Of a DNA stretch of 64,000 bases, positions 1 to 13,100 are shown piece after piece; the first letter of the stretch is position 1; every line of letters starts with the position of its first letter. A program made the translations under genes and the position numbers. Below the pieces are notes generated by a model. That model had not been told where the DNA came from. It searched no databases and saw only the letters and a list, made by a program, of their open reading frames with translations. Source of the DNA: Acinetobacter sp. C26M (GTDB taxonomy: Bacteria > Pseudomonadota > Gammaproteobacteria > Pseudomonadales > Moraxellaceae); NCBI RefSeq assembly GCF_023702675.1, contig NZ_CP098478.1, positions 3,038,001-3,102,000 of the forward strand, written 5' to 3'.

Positions 1-3000
1 AGCCAAGACCATTAATCGTAATATCTGGACTAGTTACATCAACAGCAGCATCTTTAGTATTTGAGAAGTCCGTCGCTGCAGCTACATTATCAGCATTAGC
101 AACAATCTCGATGGTGCCATCATTTGCTGGGTTGGCTGTATCCCAAACCACTTTCACATCTGGTGAACCCACTTGGATATGTAGTTTCGCTGTATCGGTT
201 GCACCAGTCAGAACATCACGCACCGTATAGGTAAATGTATCCACTTTACCAATTGCACTTAAATCACTCGTGTTTGGCGTGTAGCTATATTGACCATTTG
301 CAGAAATAACCAGCGTACCGTAAGCACCTACAATCGTTGTACTTGTACCAACTGTTTGGACTGGAGCTCCCACAATTTCCGAAGTCACTGTGGATACGTG
401 CGTTGTCAATGTGATTGAGTCATCGGTCAACACATTACCCGTTGCAACAACCGCTGTATTGGTTGGAGCAACTGTGTAATCAAAGTCATCTTTAACCACA
501 CTCATGGTACCCAAGATACCGACACCAACACCGGTATAGACCATGAAGGCACGGTATTCACCTTGACCTAAGTCAGGCACTGTTACACCAATACCACCAC
601 TACCTAACAATCCAATGTTCAATATTCCAGTACTTGAACCACCGCTGAGATTATGCCAAGTACCATCTGCCGCTTTCTCTTGTAGAACCACTTTGTAGTC
701 ATTAAATAGTGACAGTGAAACAGTTGGGGCGTAAGAGAATGTCACATCCGCACCATGTCCAGCTGCAATATTAAATTTCACACTTGGTGTACCTAGTAAT
801 GAAAGGTTTAGATTTTCGGTTAATCCGACCAGTAACAAGTAACTTGCAGAACCCACCGCTACACCAAGTTGACCTTGTGGAACAATATCAATGCCCGCAG
901 AAACCACATCATCCAGTGCATCTACAGGTGTCACTGTAATGTCAGCAGGTTGTGAAGGATCCGTTGGGTTCCAGGTCATATCGACAGCATCACTATCAAT
1001 ATGGAAGTACAGGGTCGCTTGCGAACTATTCAAACCATCAGTCAATGTATAAGTGAATTGATCAACTTGTCCTAAGCCACTTGCATTGGCTGTTGGTTGA
1101 TAACTGTAGTTACCATTTGCGTAAATCGATAATGTACCGTGATCACCCACAATCGTTGTAACGCCGGTAGCATTTACAGTATGGCTAACACCATTGAAGA
1201 TCACACTTGTAATGCTACTGAAGCCAGATGCAGTATCAGCATGTCCATTCAAGCCAATGTCATGGATCACATTACCTTCTGCAGCTTGGACACTGTATCC
1301 AGTAATATTGGTCGCATCGAACACATCTTTTTGAACAGAAAGCGTACCAAGTAAGCTGACACCGATACCACCACCAGCATAGGTCATAAAGGCTCTGTAT
1401 TGTCCTGCACCCAAGCCATCTAATGTAACGGTATTACCACCAAAGGCTGCGAGGCTGAGTAAATCTGCATCGCCTGTGCCATGTACAGCTACCCATTGAT
1501 TCGTCGCAGTATCAAATTTTTGAACCACGAGCACATAGTCAGCAAGTAGGCTGGCACTAATCAATGCACTGTAGTTAAACGTTACATCGTTCAGTGTGCT
1601 GTCAGTCAGTGTGAAATTCACACCTGCTGAACCTAGTTGGAAATCAAAATTGTTGGTTAATGATACCAATGCGAGATAACCATGACTGCCTACTGCAATA
1701 TCATTGCCGATTTGTAGATATTCAGGATTGATTTCCGCAACCGCAAGATCATCTACCGCAATCACTGGCGCACTATTGCCAATTGTGAAGTCAAGGTTGG
1801 CACTTGCAAGGTTGCCGCCAAGTGGATCCGATAAGGTATAAGTGAAGTGATCAACCAAACCGATATTTGCATTGGTGTTATTCGGTGTATAGATGTAATC
1901 ACCATTTGCAAATATTTTCAGTGTTCCGTATTGACCCACAATGGTTGCGCCATTAGTGAGATCGATCGGAGTGGTTACACCATTGAATGTTACCGAACCA
2001 ACCACGGTATAACCTGTGACCGAATCAGCATGTGTACCAACACCTAAACCAGTAATCACGTTTCCTTCTGTTGCAACACCTGTGTAGTCCACTAGCGTTG
2101 GGTCATAGACATCCATCGTACCTGACAATGTGCCTAAGATACTCTTACCGTATAGACCGTTATAGGTCATAAATGCACGGTATTGACCTTCTTCCAGACC
2201 TTCAATCACAACCCCAGGTGTAGCATTCAAGCCTATACCTAAGATACTAAGATTGAGTAAGGATGCCTCACTACTACCCGTAACTGACTCCCAACGACCT
2301 GTGACCGTATTGAATTTTTGGAGCACAAGTTGGTAATCACCCAGTGCACCTTCATTGATTAAACTGCTGTATTTGAAGGTTGCTGTTCCTTGTTCACCCG
2401 CAGCCACATTGAAACTCACTGTGCTGTTCACGAATGGTAAAGGTGCTTGTAAGTTAATACCTGCCAATGAAAGCAATGCAAGATAAGTTGCACTACCCAA
2501 TGCTCGATCATCATCAATGAGATGAGGTTGAGCGGTGATTCCAGCATTGACCGCATCGTCTGCAGCAATGATGCTGACAGTTGCAGGTTGTGATGGATCA
2601 GCAGGCCAATTCATATCGACAACTTTACTATCAAGATGAACATAGAATGTTGCTTGTGAAGTTGTACCAGATGCTGGATCTCTTAAGGTATAAGTGAACT
2701 CATCCACTTGCCCTAAACCAGCACTTGCAGGGTTCGGTGTATAAGTATAGTCACCATTTGGATAGATCACTAAGGTACCGTAAACACCTGTCACCGTGGT
2801 TGGAGAACCCGTGATGGCAACTCCATTGATTTCACTGATGACACTGTTCGGCGTAGCGATATCAATTGCGCCATTGGTATTTGGATCAGAGATCAAATTA
2901 CCATGTGCTGCAACAACATCGTATCCAGTCACAACAGCAGGGTTATAAAGTTTGACTTCGCCATTTAAGGTTACGCCAATTGCACCACCTACTGCACCAT

Positions 3001-4165
3001 TGAAGGATAAGAACGCTCTATATTCACCTTCTGTCAATCCAGCAATTTGAGCTGTTGGAGTTGAACCCAATAAGGTAAGGTTGAGTAATGAACGATCACC
3101 TGTACCATTCACCGCTTCCCACTGTCCTGTTACTTCATTGTATTTTTGCAGTACAACATTGTAGTTGCCGAGTGCCGATGCACCAATCAAGCTGTTGAAG
3201 CTAAATGTTGCAACCCCCTCTTGGCCAGCAGAGACATTAAAGTCGACTGTGTTCACCGTGAGAAGTTGTAAATCAACCAGATTTCCAACATTCAGCAACA
3301 CACCATAGAACGCTGAATCAGTTTCAGTGCCCACCAATTGATATTGAGGGTTAATTTCCACTTCAACCAAGTTATCCGCAGCTCGGATGGAATCAAACAC
3401 AATGGTCAAATTCGCCTGTGTTGTCGCGCCAGTGGCTGAATCAGTTAGGGTATAAGTGAACACATCGTTATGACCGACACCTGAACCATTCGAGAATGGT
3501 ACATAGGTATAACTACCATCTTGATGGAAAGTAATTGTTCCATAAGTTCCCGTGAAGGTTTCTCCATCAGCATCAATCGGATGACCATTCACTGAAGAAA
3601 CATAAGTGTTTGGTGTGATTTGATCAACTTGACCTGTTGGATCTGGATCAAGAATGACGTTACCTTCGGCATTCCCTACTTCGTATCCACCTGGGATGGT
3701 CAGATCATAATCATCCATGGTTGCAGATAGCGTACCGAGAACACCAAGTCCTAATAAACCATCGTAAGTCAGGAATCCACGGTATTGACCAGCATCTAAG
3801 CCTTCAAGTACCACACCTGGCACATTTCCGATACCAAGGCCAAGTAAATGTAAGCTGAGAAGTGATGCATCGCTATCACCATGGATAGATTCCCATTGAT
3901 TCGTTGTTGTATTAAATTTCTGTACTACCAATTTGTAGTCAGACAATAAACCAACATCGATTAAACCACTATATTGGAATGTCACGGTACCTTCATGATT
4001 AGTCGCGACATTGAAGCCAATTGAATTCCCACCAAGCTGTAGATCAATTCCAGCTAATGAAGTCAATAACAGATATGATGCACTGCCTAAACTCACATCA
4101 TCTTGAACCAAGGCTGGTTGTGGGCTAAGAACAGCATGTCCAATGTTGTCATACGCGATGATGGT
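1..4165 (-). repeat. About 0.8-kb VCBS/cadherin-like units of the adhesin
   Basis: Five tandem divergent units, plus the start of a sixth near base 90, encode the distal adhesin. Matching points (an A-D-D/N-D-V type motif) fall near 4150, 3375, 2555, 1753, 911 and 90, so the period is 0.78-0.84 kb (about 260-280 residues). Each unit has a first half ([57 protein letters not shown]) and a second half resembling a VCBS or cadherin-like domain ([19 protein letters not shown]...GxVDxFTYTLxD). Unlike the Ig block, these units differ considerably from one another and the frame stays open, so they are well resolved. Confidence 0.7.
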
Positions 4166-7100
4166 ATTTAAATTTACACTGTATAGTTGCGTATCAGTCA
4201 CATTGCTACTGTTACCCGCTGCATCGGTGAAGATCGCTGTGGCATCTATGGTTTTATCAGCATCCGCCAACAGGTCACTGCCTGCAACCACCGCACTCCA
4301 CGTACCTGCTGCTGCATTCACAATCGCGGTATAGCTCACACCATTGATTAGCAAGGTCACAACTGTGGTCGCTGCATCTACTGGAATACCCGTTAAGGTA
4401 CCTGTGACGGTTACATTGCCTGCACCCTCAGTTGCATTGATCACGTTGTCCGCAGTCACCGAGTCGATGTTCAACACGGCTGTTGCCGGGTTCGGTGGTG
4501 TGAGATCTACTGTATACACTTGGGTATCAATAATGTTGCTACTGTTACCCGCTGTATCTGTAAAGGTTGCTGTTGCTTCAATGGTTTTATCACCATCCGC
4601 CAACAGGTCACTGCCTGCAACCACCGCACTCCACGTGCCTGCTGCTGCATTCACAATTGCGGTATAAATCACACCATTGATTAGCAAGGTCACAACTGTG
4701 GTCGCTGCATCTACTGGAATACCCGTTAAGGTACCTGTGACGGTTACATTGCCTGCACCCTCAGTTGCATTGATCACGTTGTCTGCAGTCACCGAGTCGA
4801 TGTTCAACACGGCTGTTGCTGGGTTCGGTGGTGTGAGATCTACGGTATACAGGGTATCAGTCACATTGCTGCTGTTACCCGCTGCATCAGTAAAGGTCGC
4901 TGTGGCATCTATGGTTTTATCACCATCCGCCAACAGATCACTGCCCGCAACGCTTGCAGTCCAGTTGCCTGTTAATGGATCAACTGTCGCTGTGTACGTC
5001 ACACCATTGATCAGCAAGGTCACAACAGTAGTTGCTGCATCCGCCCGCACCCGTTAACACCTGTTATGGCCTGCACCTGCTGCATTGATGACAACACGGC
5101 TGTTGCATGTTCGGTGGTGTGAGATCTACCGTATACACTTGGGTATCAGTCACATTGCTGCTGTTGCCCGCTGCATCGGTGAAGGTCGCTGTGGCATCTA
5201 TGGTTTTATCACCATCCGCCAACAGGTCACTGCCTGCAACGCTTGCAGTCCAGTTGCCTGTTAATGTCAACTGCACGTCACCATTGATCAAGGTCACAAC
5301 AGTAGTTGATCACATTGCCTGCACCCTCTGCTGCATTGATCACGTTGTCCGCAGTCACTGCAGTTGATTGTTGCTGGGTTCGGTGGTGTGAGATCTACCG
5401 TATACACTTGGGTATCAGTCACATTGCTGCTGTTGCCCGCTGCATCGGTGAAGGTCGCTGTGGCATCTATGGTTTTATCACCATCCGCCAACAGGTCACT
5501 GCCTGCAACGCTTGCAGTCCAGTTGCCTGTTAATGGATCAACTGTCGCTGTGTACGTCACACCATTGATCAGCAAGGTCACAACAGTAGTTGCTGCATCC
5601 GCAAGAACACCCGTTAAGGTACCTGTGACGGTTACATTGCCTGCACCCTCTGCTGCATTGATCACGTTGTCCGCAGTCACCGAGTTGATGTTTCAACACG
5701 GCTGTTACTGGGTTCGGTGGTGTGAGATCTACTGTATACACTTGGGTATCAGTCACATTGCTGCTGTTACCCGCTGCATCAGTGAAGGTCGCTGTGGCAT
5801 CTATGGTTTTATCACCATCCGCCAACAGATCACTGCCCGCAACGCTTGCAGTCCAGTTGCCTGTTAATGGATCAACTGTCGCTGTGTACGTCACACCATT
5901 GATCAGCAAGGTCACAACAGTGGTTGCTGCATCCGCTGGAACACCCGTTAAGGTACCTGTGACGGTTACATTGCCTGCACCCTCTGCTGCATTGATCACG
6001 TTGTCCGCAGTCACCGAGTTGATGTTCAACACGGCTGTTGCTTCGGTGGTGTGAGATCTACCGTATACACTTGGGTATCAGTCACATTGCTGCTGTTGCC
6101 CGCTGCATCAGTGAAGGTCGCTGTGGCATCTATGGTTTTATCACCATCCGCCAACAGGTCACTGCCTGCAACGCTTGCAGTCCAGTTGCCTGTTAATGGA
6201 TCAACTGTCGTTGTGTACGTCACACCATTGATCAGCAAGGTCACAACTCATCCGTCACATTAAGCCTGCTGTTACCCTCTGCTGTTGTCCGCAGTCACCG
6301 AGTTGATATTCAACACGGTGTTACTGCTGGTGTGAGATCTATCTATGGTATCAGTCACATTGCTGCTGTTACCCGCTGCATCAGTGCGCTGTGGCATCTA
6401 TGGTTTTATCACCATCCGCCAACAGATCACTGCCCGCAACGCTTGCAGTCCAGTTGCCTGTTAATGGATCAACTGTCGCTGTGTACGTCACACCATTGAT
6501 CCAGCAAGGTCACAACAGTAGTTGCTGCATCCGCTGGAACACCCGTTAAGGTACCTGTGACGGTTACATTGCCTGCACCCTCTGCTGCATTGATCACGTT
6601 GTCCGCAGTCACCGAGTTGATGTTCAACACGGCTGTTGCTGGGTTCGGTGGTGTGAGATCTACCGTATACACTTGGGTATCAGTCACATTGCTGCTGTTA
6701 CCCGCTGCATCAGTGAAGGTCGCTTTCGCATCTATGGTTTTATCACCATCCGCCAACAGATCACTGCCTGCAACGCTTGCAGTCCAGTTGCCTGTTAATG
6801 GATCAACTGTCGCTGTGTACGTCACACCATTGATCAGCAAGGTCACAACAGTGGTCGCTGCATCCGCTGGAACACCCGTTAAGGTACCTGTGACGGTTAC
6901 ATTGCCTGCACCCTCTGCTGCATTGATCACGTTGTCCGCAGTCACCGAGTTGATATTCAACACGGCTGTTACTGGGTTCGGTGGTGTGAGATCTACCGTA
7001 TACACTTGGGTATCAGTCACATTGCTGCTGTTACCCGCTGCATCAGTAAAGGTCGCTGTGGCATCTATGGTTTTATCACCATCCGCCAACAGATCACTGC

Positions 7101-10100
7101 CTGCAACGCTTGCAGTCCAGTTGCCTGTTAATGGATCAACTGTCGCTGTGTACGTCACACCATTGATCAGCAAGGTCACAACTGTGGTCGCTGCATCCGC
7201 TGGAACACCCGTTAAGGTACCTGTGACGGTTACATTGCCTGCACCCTCTGCTGCATTGATCACGTTGTCCGCAGTCACCGAGTTGATATTCAACACGGCT
7301 GTTATGGGTTCGGTGGTCAGATCTACCGTATACACTTGGGTATTGATCACATTGCTGCTGTTACCCGCTGCATCAGTAAAGGTCGCTGTGGCATCTATGG
7401 TTTTATCACCATCCGCCAACAGATCACTGCCTGCAACGCTTGCAGTCCAGTTGCCTGTTAATGGATCAACTGTCGCTGTGTACGTCACACCATTGATCAG
7501 CAAGGTCACAACAGTAGTCGCTGCATCCGCTGGGGACAACCCCGTTAAGGTACCTGTGACGGTTACATTGCCTGCACCCCTCTGCTGCATTGATCACGTT
7601 GTCCGCAGTCACCGAGTTGATGTTCAACACGGCTGTTGCTGGGTTCGGTGGTGTGAGATCTACGGTATACACTTGGGTATCAGTCACATTGCTGCTGTTG
7701 CCCGCTGCATCGGTGAAGGTCGCTGCCTGGCATCTATGGTTTTATCACCATCCGCCAACAGATCACTGCCTGCAACGCTTGCAGTCCAGTTGCCTGTTAA
7801 TGGATCAACTGTCGCTGTAGTACGTCACTGTATTGATCAGCGGTAATTCCCCCACGTTACCTGTAGTCGCTGCATCCTGACGTTAATCACTTTGTCTGCA
7901 TTAAGACTACCTGCAACCGTTACAGCAAGCTGCATTGATCACGTTGTTCCGCATCCACTGACGTATATTCAACACCGCTGATGCTGTTACACCTTTGTGT
8001 TCGAGTGCCCGTGTGATTGATCTACCGTATACATGTTGTTACGGTGTGGTGTCCACACCATAGACATTCCGTCACATTGCTGCTGTTGCCGCTGCATCAG
8101 TGAAGGTCGCTGTCACTATGGTTTTATCACCATCCGCCAACAGATCACTGCCTGCAACGCTTGCAGTCCACTGCCTGTTAATGGATCAACTGTCGCTGTG
8201 TACGTCACACCATTGATCAGCAAGGTCACAACAGTAGTTGCTGCATCCGCTGGAACACCCGTTAAGGTACCTCGCTGCATCCGCACCCTGCTGCATTGAT
8301 CACGTGGAACACCCGTTATATTCAGGTGTGACGGTTACATTGCCTGCACCCTCTGCTGCATTGATCACGTTGTCCGCAGTCGCATTCATTCAGTTAATGG
8401 ATACCCGTCGTATCTTTGAAACTATGGTTATCCGCTGGAACAAACGATGGGTTGCCTGCTGGGTCAGTCGCGTTGTTGCCTGCTGGGTCAGTGCCGTTTA
8501 CTGCCGTTTGCAAGTTACCTGGATTTGGTGTGGTCCATACGCCTGTGGTTGGATTAGTTGGAACTTGAACTGTACTACCATTCGGGAAGGTCACCGTCAC
8601 TGTTGAGCCAGGCTCTGCTGTACCGGTAATCGGATCTGTTGCATTGATTGGGTTAATGTCTGGTGCATTCGGTGCTGTCACATCCACTGTATATACTTGC
8701 GTATCAGTGATATTGCTGCTGTTGCCTGCCACATCAGTGAAGGTCGCTTTCGCATCTATGGTTTTATCACCATCCGCCAACAGGTCACTGCCTGCAACGC
8801 TTGCCGTCCAGTTACCTGTCAATGGATCAACTGTCGCTGTGTACGTCACATTGTTGATCACCAAGGTCACAACTGTGGTCGCTGCATCTGCTTGGGATAC
8901 CCGTTAAAGTACCCGTCAATGTCACATTGCCACCTGACTCTGCCGCATTCAACACGTTGTCTGCAGTCACAGCATTGACGTTTAATACCGCACCCGCTGG
9001 GTTCGGTGCTGTCACGTCAATCACATAGCTGTGGTTCGTGCTAATCGGTCCTACACCCGTCACATTCACGGTCACATTGATGGTGCTGTCTGCATCTGCA
9101 CTCAAGCCACTGCCTGGTACAGTCACGCTCCAACTACCACTAAGTTTGTACCGTGGTGTTGTAAGTCACACCGTTAACGTTGACCGTAACCGCATCACCC
9201 ACCGTGAAGCTACCCACCACTGAACCGCTAACAGTCTGTGGTGCACCTGCTTCTGCTGCATTGATGATGTTGTCACCGTTAATCGGGTTCACCACCACCA
9301 CTGGTGTAGTGATGTTCACCGTATAGCTCGCATCCGCGGTCGCATTCCCCACGTTACCTGCGGCATCAGTCGCTGCAATGCTGACGTTAATCACTTTGTC
9401 TGCATCAAGTACCAATTGACTACCAGCAACCGTTACTGTCCAACTGCCACCCGCTTGTACTGTGGTGTTGTAAGTCACACCATTGACGTTCACGGTCACC
9501 ACATCACCAACGCTGTATTCACCGCTAACAGTTCCGCTGATGCTTTGGTTCGCACCTGCTTCTGTCGAGTCAACCACACCATCGCCCGTAATCGGATTGA
9601 TCGTAACCGTCGTTGTGCTGTTGCTTGGTGGTGTGGTGTCCACACCATAGACTTGCGTATCCGTCACATTGCTGCTGTTGCCCGCTGCATCGGTGAAGGT
9701 CGCTTTCGCATCTATGGTTTTATCACCATCCGCCAACAAGTCACTGCCTGCAACCACCGCACTCCACGTGCCTGCTGCTGCATTCACGATCGCGGTATAA
9801 GTCATACCGTTAATCACCAAGGTTACAACCGTCGTCGCTGCATCCGCTGGAACACCCGTTAAGGTACCTGTGACGGTCACATTGCCTGCACCCTCTGCTG
9901 CATTGATCACGTTGTCCGCAGTCACTGCATTGACGTTCAGTACCGTACCCGTCGTATCTGGTGGCAAGCTATCTACCACTTCACTGCCCGGTAAACGATG
10001 GGTTGCCTGCTGGGTCAGTCGCGACCGCAGTCACTGTACTGCCGTTTGGTAAGTTACCTGGATTTGGTGTGGTCCATACGCCTGTGGTTGGATTAGTTGG

Positions 10101-13100
10101 AACTTGAACTGTACTACCATTCGGGAAGGTCACCGTCACTGTTGAGCCAGGCTCTGCTGTCAAAATTTGGAATCGGATCTGTTGCATTGATTGGGTTAAT
10201 GTCTGGTGCATTCGGTGCTGTCACATCCACTGTATATACTTGCGTATCAGTGATATTGCTGCTGTTGCCTGCCACATCAGTGAAGGTTGCTTTCGCATCT
10301 ATGGTTTTATCACCATCCGCCAACAGGTCACTGCCTGCAACGCTTGCCGTCCAGTTACCTGTCAATGGATCAACTGTCGCTGTGTACGTCACATTGTTGA
10401 TCACCAAGGTCACAACTGTGGTCGCTGCATCTGCTTAGGGATACCTATTTAAGTACCCGTCAATGTCACATTGCCACCTGACTCTGCCGCATTCAACACG
10501 TTGTCTGCAGTCACAGCATTGACGTTTAATACCGCACCCGCTGGGTTCGGTGCTGTCACGTCAATCACATAGCTGTGGTTCGTGCTAATCGGTCCTACAC
10601 CCGTCACATTCACGGTCACATTGATGGTGCTGTCTGCATCTGCACTCAAGCCACTGCCTGGTACAGTCACGCTCCAACTACCACCTTTTTGTACCGTGGT
10701 GTTGTAAGTCACACCGTTAACGTTGACCGTAACCGCATCACCCACCGTGAAGCTACCCACCACTGAACCGCTAACAGTCTGTGGTGCACCTGCTTCTGCT
10801 GCATTGATGATGTTGTCACCATTAATCGGGTTCACCACCACCACTGGTGTAGTGATGTTCACCGTATAGCTCGCATCCGCGGTCGCATTCCCCACGTTAC
10901 CTGCGGCATCAGTCGCTGCAATGCTGACGTTAATCACTTTGTCTGCATCAAGTACCAATTGACTACCAGCAACCGTTACTGTCCAACTGCCACCCGCTTG
11001 TACTGTGGTGTTGTAAGTCACACCATTGACGTTCACGGTCACCACATCACCAACGCTGTATTCACCGCTAACAGTTCCGCTGATGCTTTGGTTCGCACCT
11101 GCTTCTGTCGAGTCAACCACACCATCGCCCGTAATCGGATTGATCGTAACCGTCGTTGTGCTGTTGCTTGGTGTGTGGTGTCCACACCATAGACTTGCGT
11201 ATCCGTCACATTGCTGCTGTTGCCCGCTGCATCGGTGAAGGTCGCTTTCGCATCTATGGTTTTATCACCATCCGCCAACAGGTCACTGCCTGCAACGCTT
11301 GCAGTCCAGTTGCCTGTTAATGGATCAACTGTCGCTGTGTACGTCACACCATTGATCAGCAAGGTCACAACAGTAGTTGCTGCATCCGCTGGAACACCCG
11401 TTAAGGTACCTGTGACGGTCACATTGCCTGCACCCTCTGCTGCATTGATCACGTTGTCCGCAGTCACTGCATTGACGTTCAGTACCGTACCCGTCGTATC
11501 TGGTGGCAAGCTATCTACCACTTCACTGCCCGGTAACGATGGGTTGCCTGCTGGGTCAGTCGCGACCGCAGTCACTGTACTGCCGTTTGGTAAGTTACCT
11601 GGATTTGGTGTGGTCCATACGCCTGTGGTTGGATTAGTTGGAACTTGAACTGTACTACCATTCGGGAAGGTCACCGTCACTGTTGAGCCAGGCTCTGCTG
11701 TACCCATAAATCGGATCTGTTGCATTGATTGGGTTAATGTCTGGTGCATTCGGTGCTGTCACATCCACTGTATATACTTGCGTATCAGTGATATTGCTGC
11801 TGTTGCCTGCCACATCAGTGAAGGTTGCTTTCGCATCAATCGTTTTATTACTATCAGCCAACAGGTCACTGCCTGCAACGCTTGCCGTCCAGTTACCTGT
11901 CAATGGATCAACTGTCGCTGTGTACGTCACATTGTTGATCACCAAGGTCACAACTGTGGTCGCTGCATCTGCTTAGGGATACTCTATTAAAGTACCCGTC
12001 AATGTCACATTGCCACCTGACTCTGCCGCATTCAACACATTGTCTGCAGTCACAGCATTGACGTTTAATACCGCACCCGCTGGGTTCGGTGCTGTCACGT
12101 CAATCACATAGCTGTGGTTCGTGCTAATCGGTCCTACACCCGTCACATTCACGGTCACATTGATGGTGCTGTCTGCATCTGCACTCAAGCCACTGCCTGG
12201 TACAGTCACGCTCCAACTACCACCGGTTTGTACCGTGGTGTTGTAAGTCACACCGTTAACGTTGACCGTAACCGCATCACCCACCGTGAAGCTACCCACC
12301 ACTGAACCGCTAACAGTCTGTGGTGCACCTGCTTCTGCTGCATTGATGATGTTGTCATGGGTTCACCACCACCACTGGTGTAGTGATGTTCACCGTATAG
12401 CTCGCATCCGCGGTCGCATTCCCCACGTTACCTGCGGCATCAGTCGCTGCAATGCTGACGTTAATCACTTTGTCTGCATCAAGTACCAATTGACTACCAG
12501 CAACCGTTACTGTCCAACTGCCACCCGCTTGTACTGTGGTGTTGTAAGTCACACCATTGACGTTCACGGTCACCACATCACCAACGCTGTATTCACCGCT
12601 AACAGTTCCGCTGATGCTTTGGTTCGCACCTGCTTCTGTCGAGTCAACCACACCATCGCCCGTAATCGGATTGATCGTAACCGTCGTTGTGCTGTTGCTT
12701 GGTGGTGTGGTGTCCACACCATAGACTTGCGTATCCGTCACATTGCTGCTGTTGCCCGCTGCATCGGTGAAGGTCGCTTTCGCATCTATGGTTTTATCAC
12801 CATCCGCCAACAAGTCACTGCCTGCAACCACTGCGCACTCCACGTGCCTGCTGCTGCATTCACGATCGCGGTATAAGTCATACCGTTAATCACCAAGGTT
12901 ACAACCGTCGTCGCTGCATCCGCTGGAACACCCGTTAAGGTACCTGTGACGGTCACATTGCCTGCACCCTCTGCTGCATTGATCACGTTGTCCGCAGTCA
13001 CTGCATTGACGTTCAGTACCGTACCCGTCGTATCTGGTGGCAAGCTATCTACCACTTCACTGCCCGGAACGATGGGTTGCCTGCTGGGTCAGTCGCGACC

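Noticed and set aside
6557..7846. Long plus-strand open frame (429 codons) across the adhesin repeats
   Set aside because: It is the antisense of the Ig-like repeats; codon repetition keeps the opposite strand open. The protein is a translated shadow without a start signal or family.
12262..12876. Plus-strand open frame of 204 codons in the macro-repeat
   Set aside because: Antisense shadow of repeated adhesin sequence, also present in part in the other copies.
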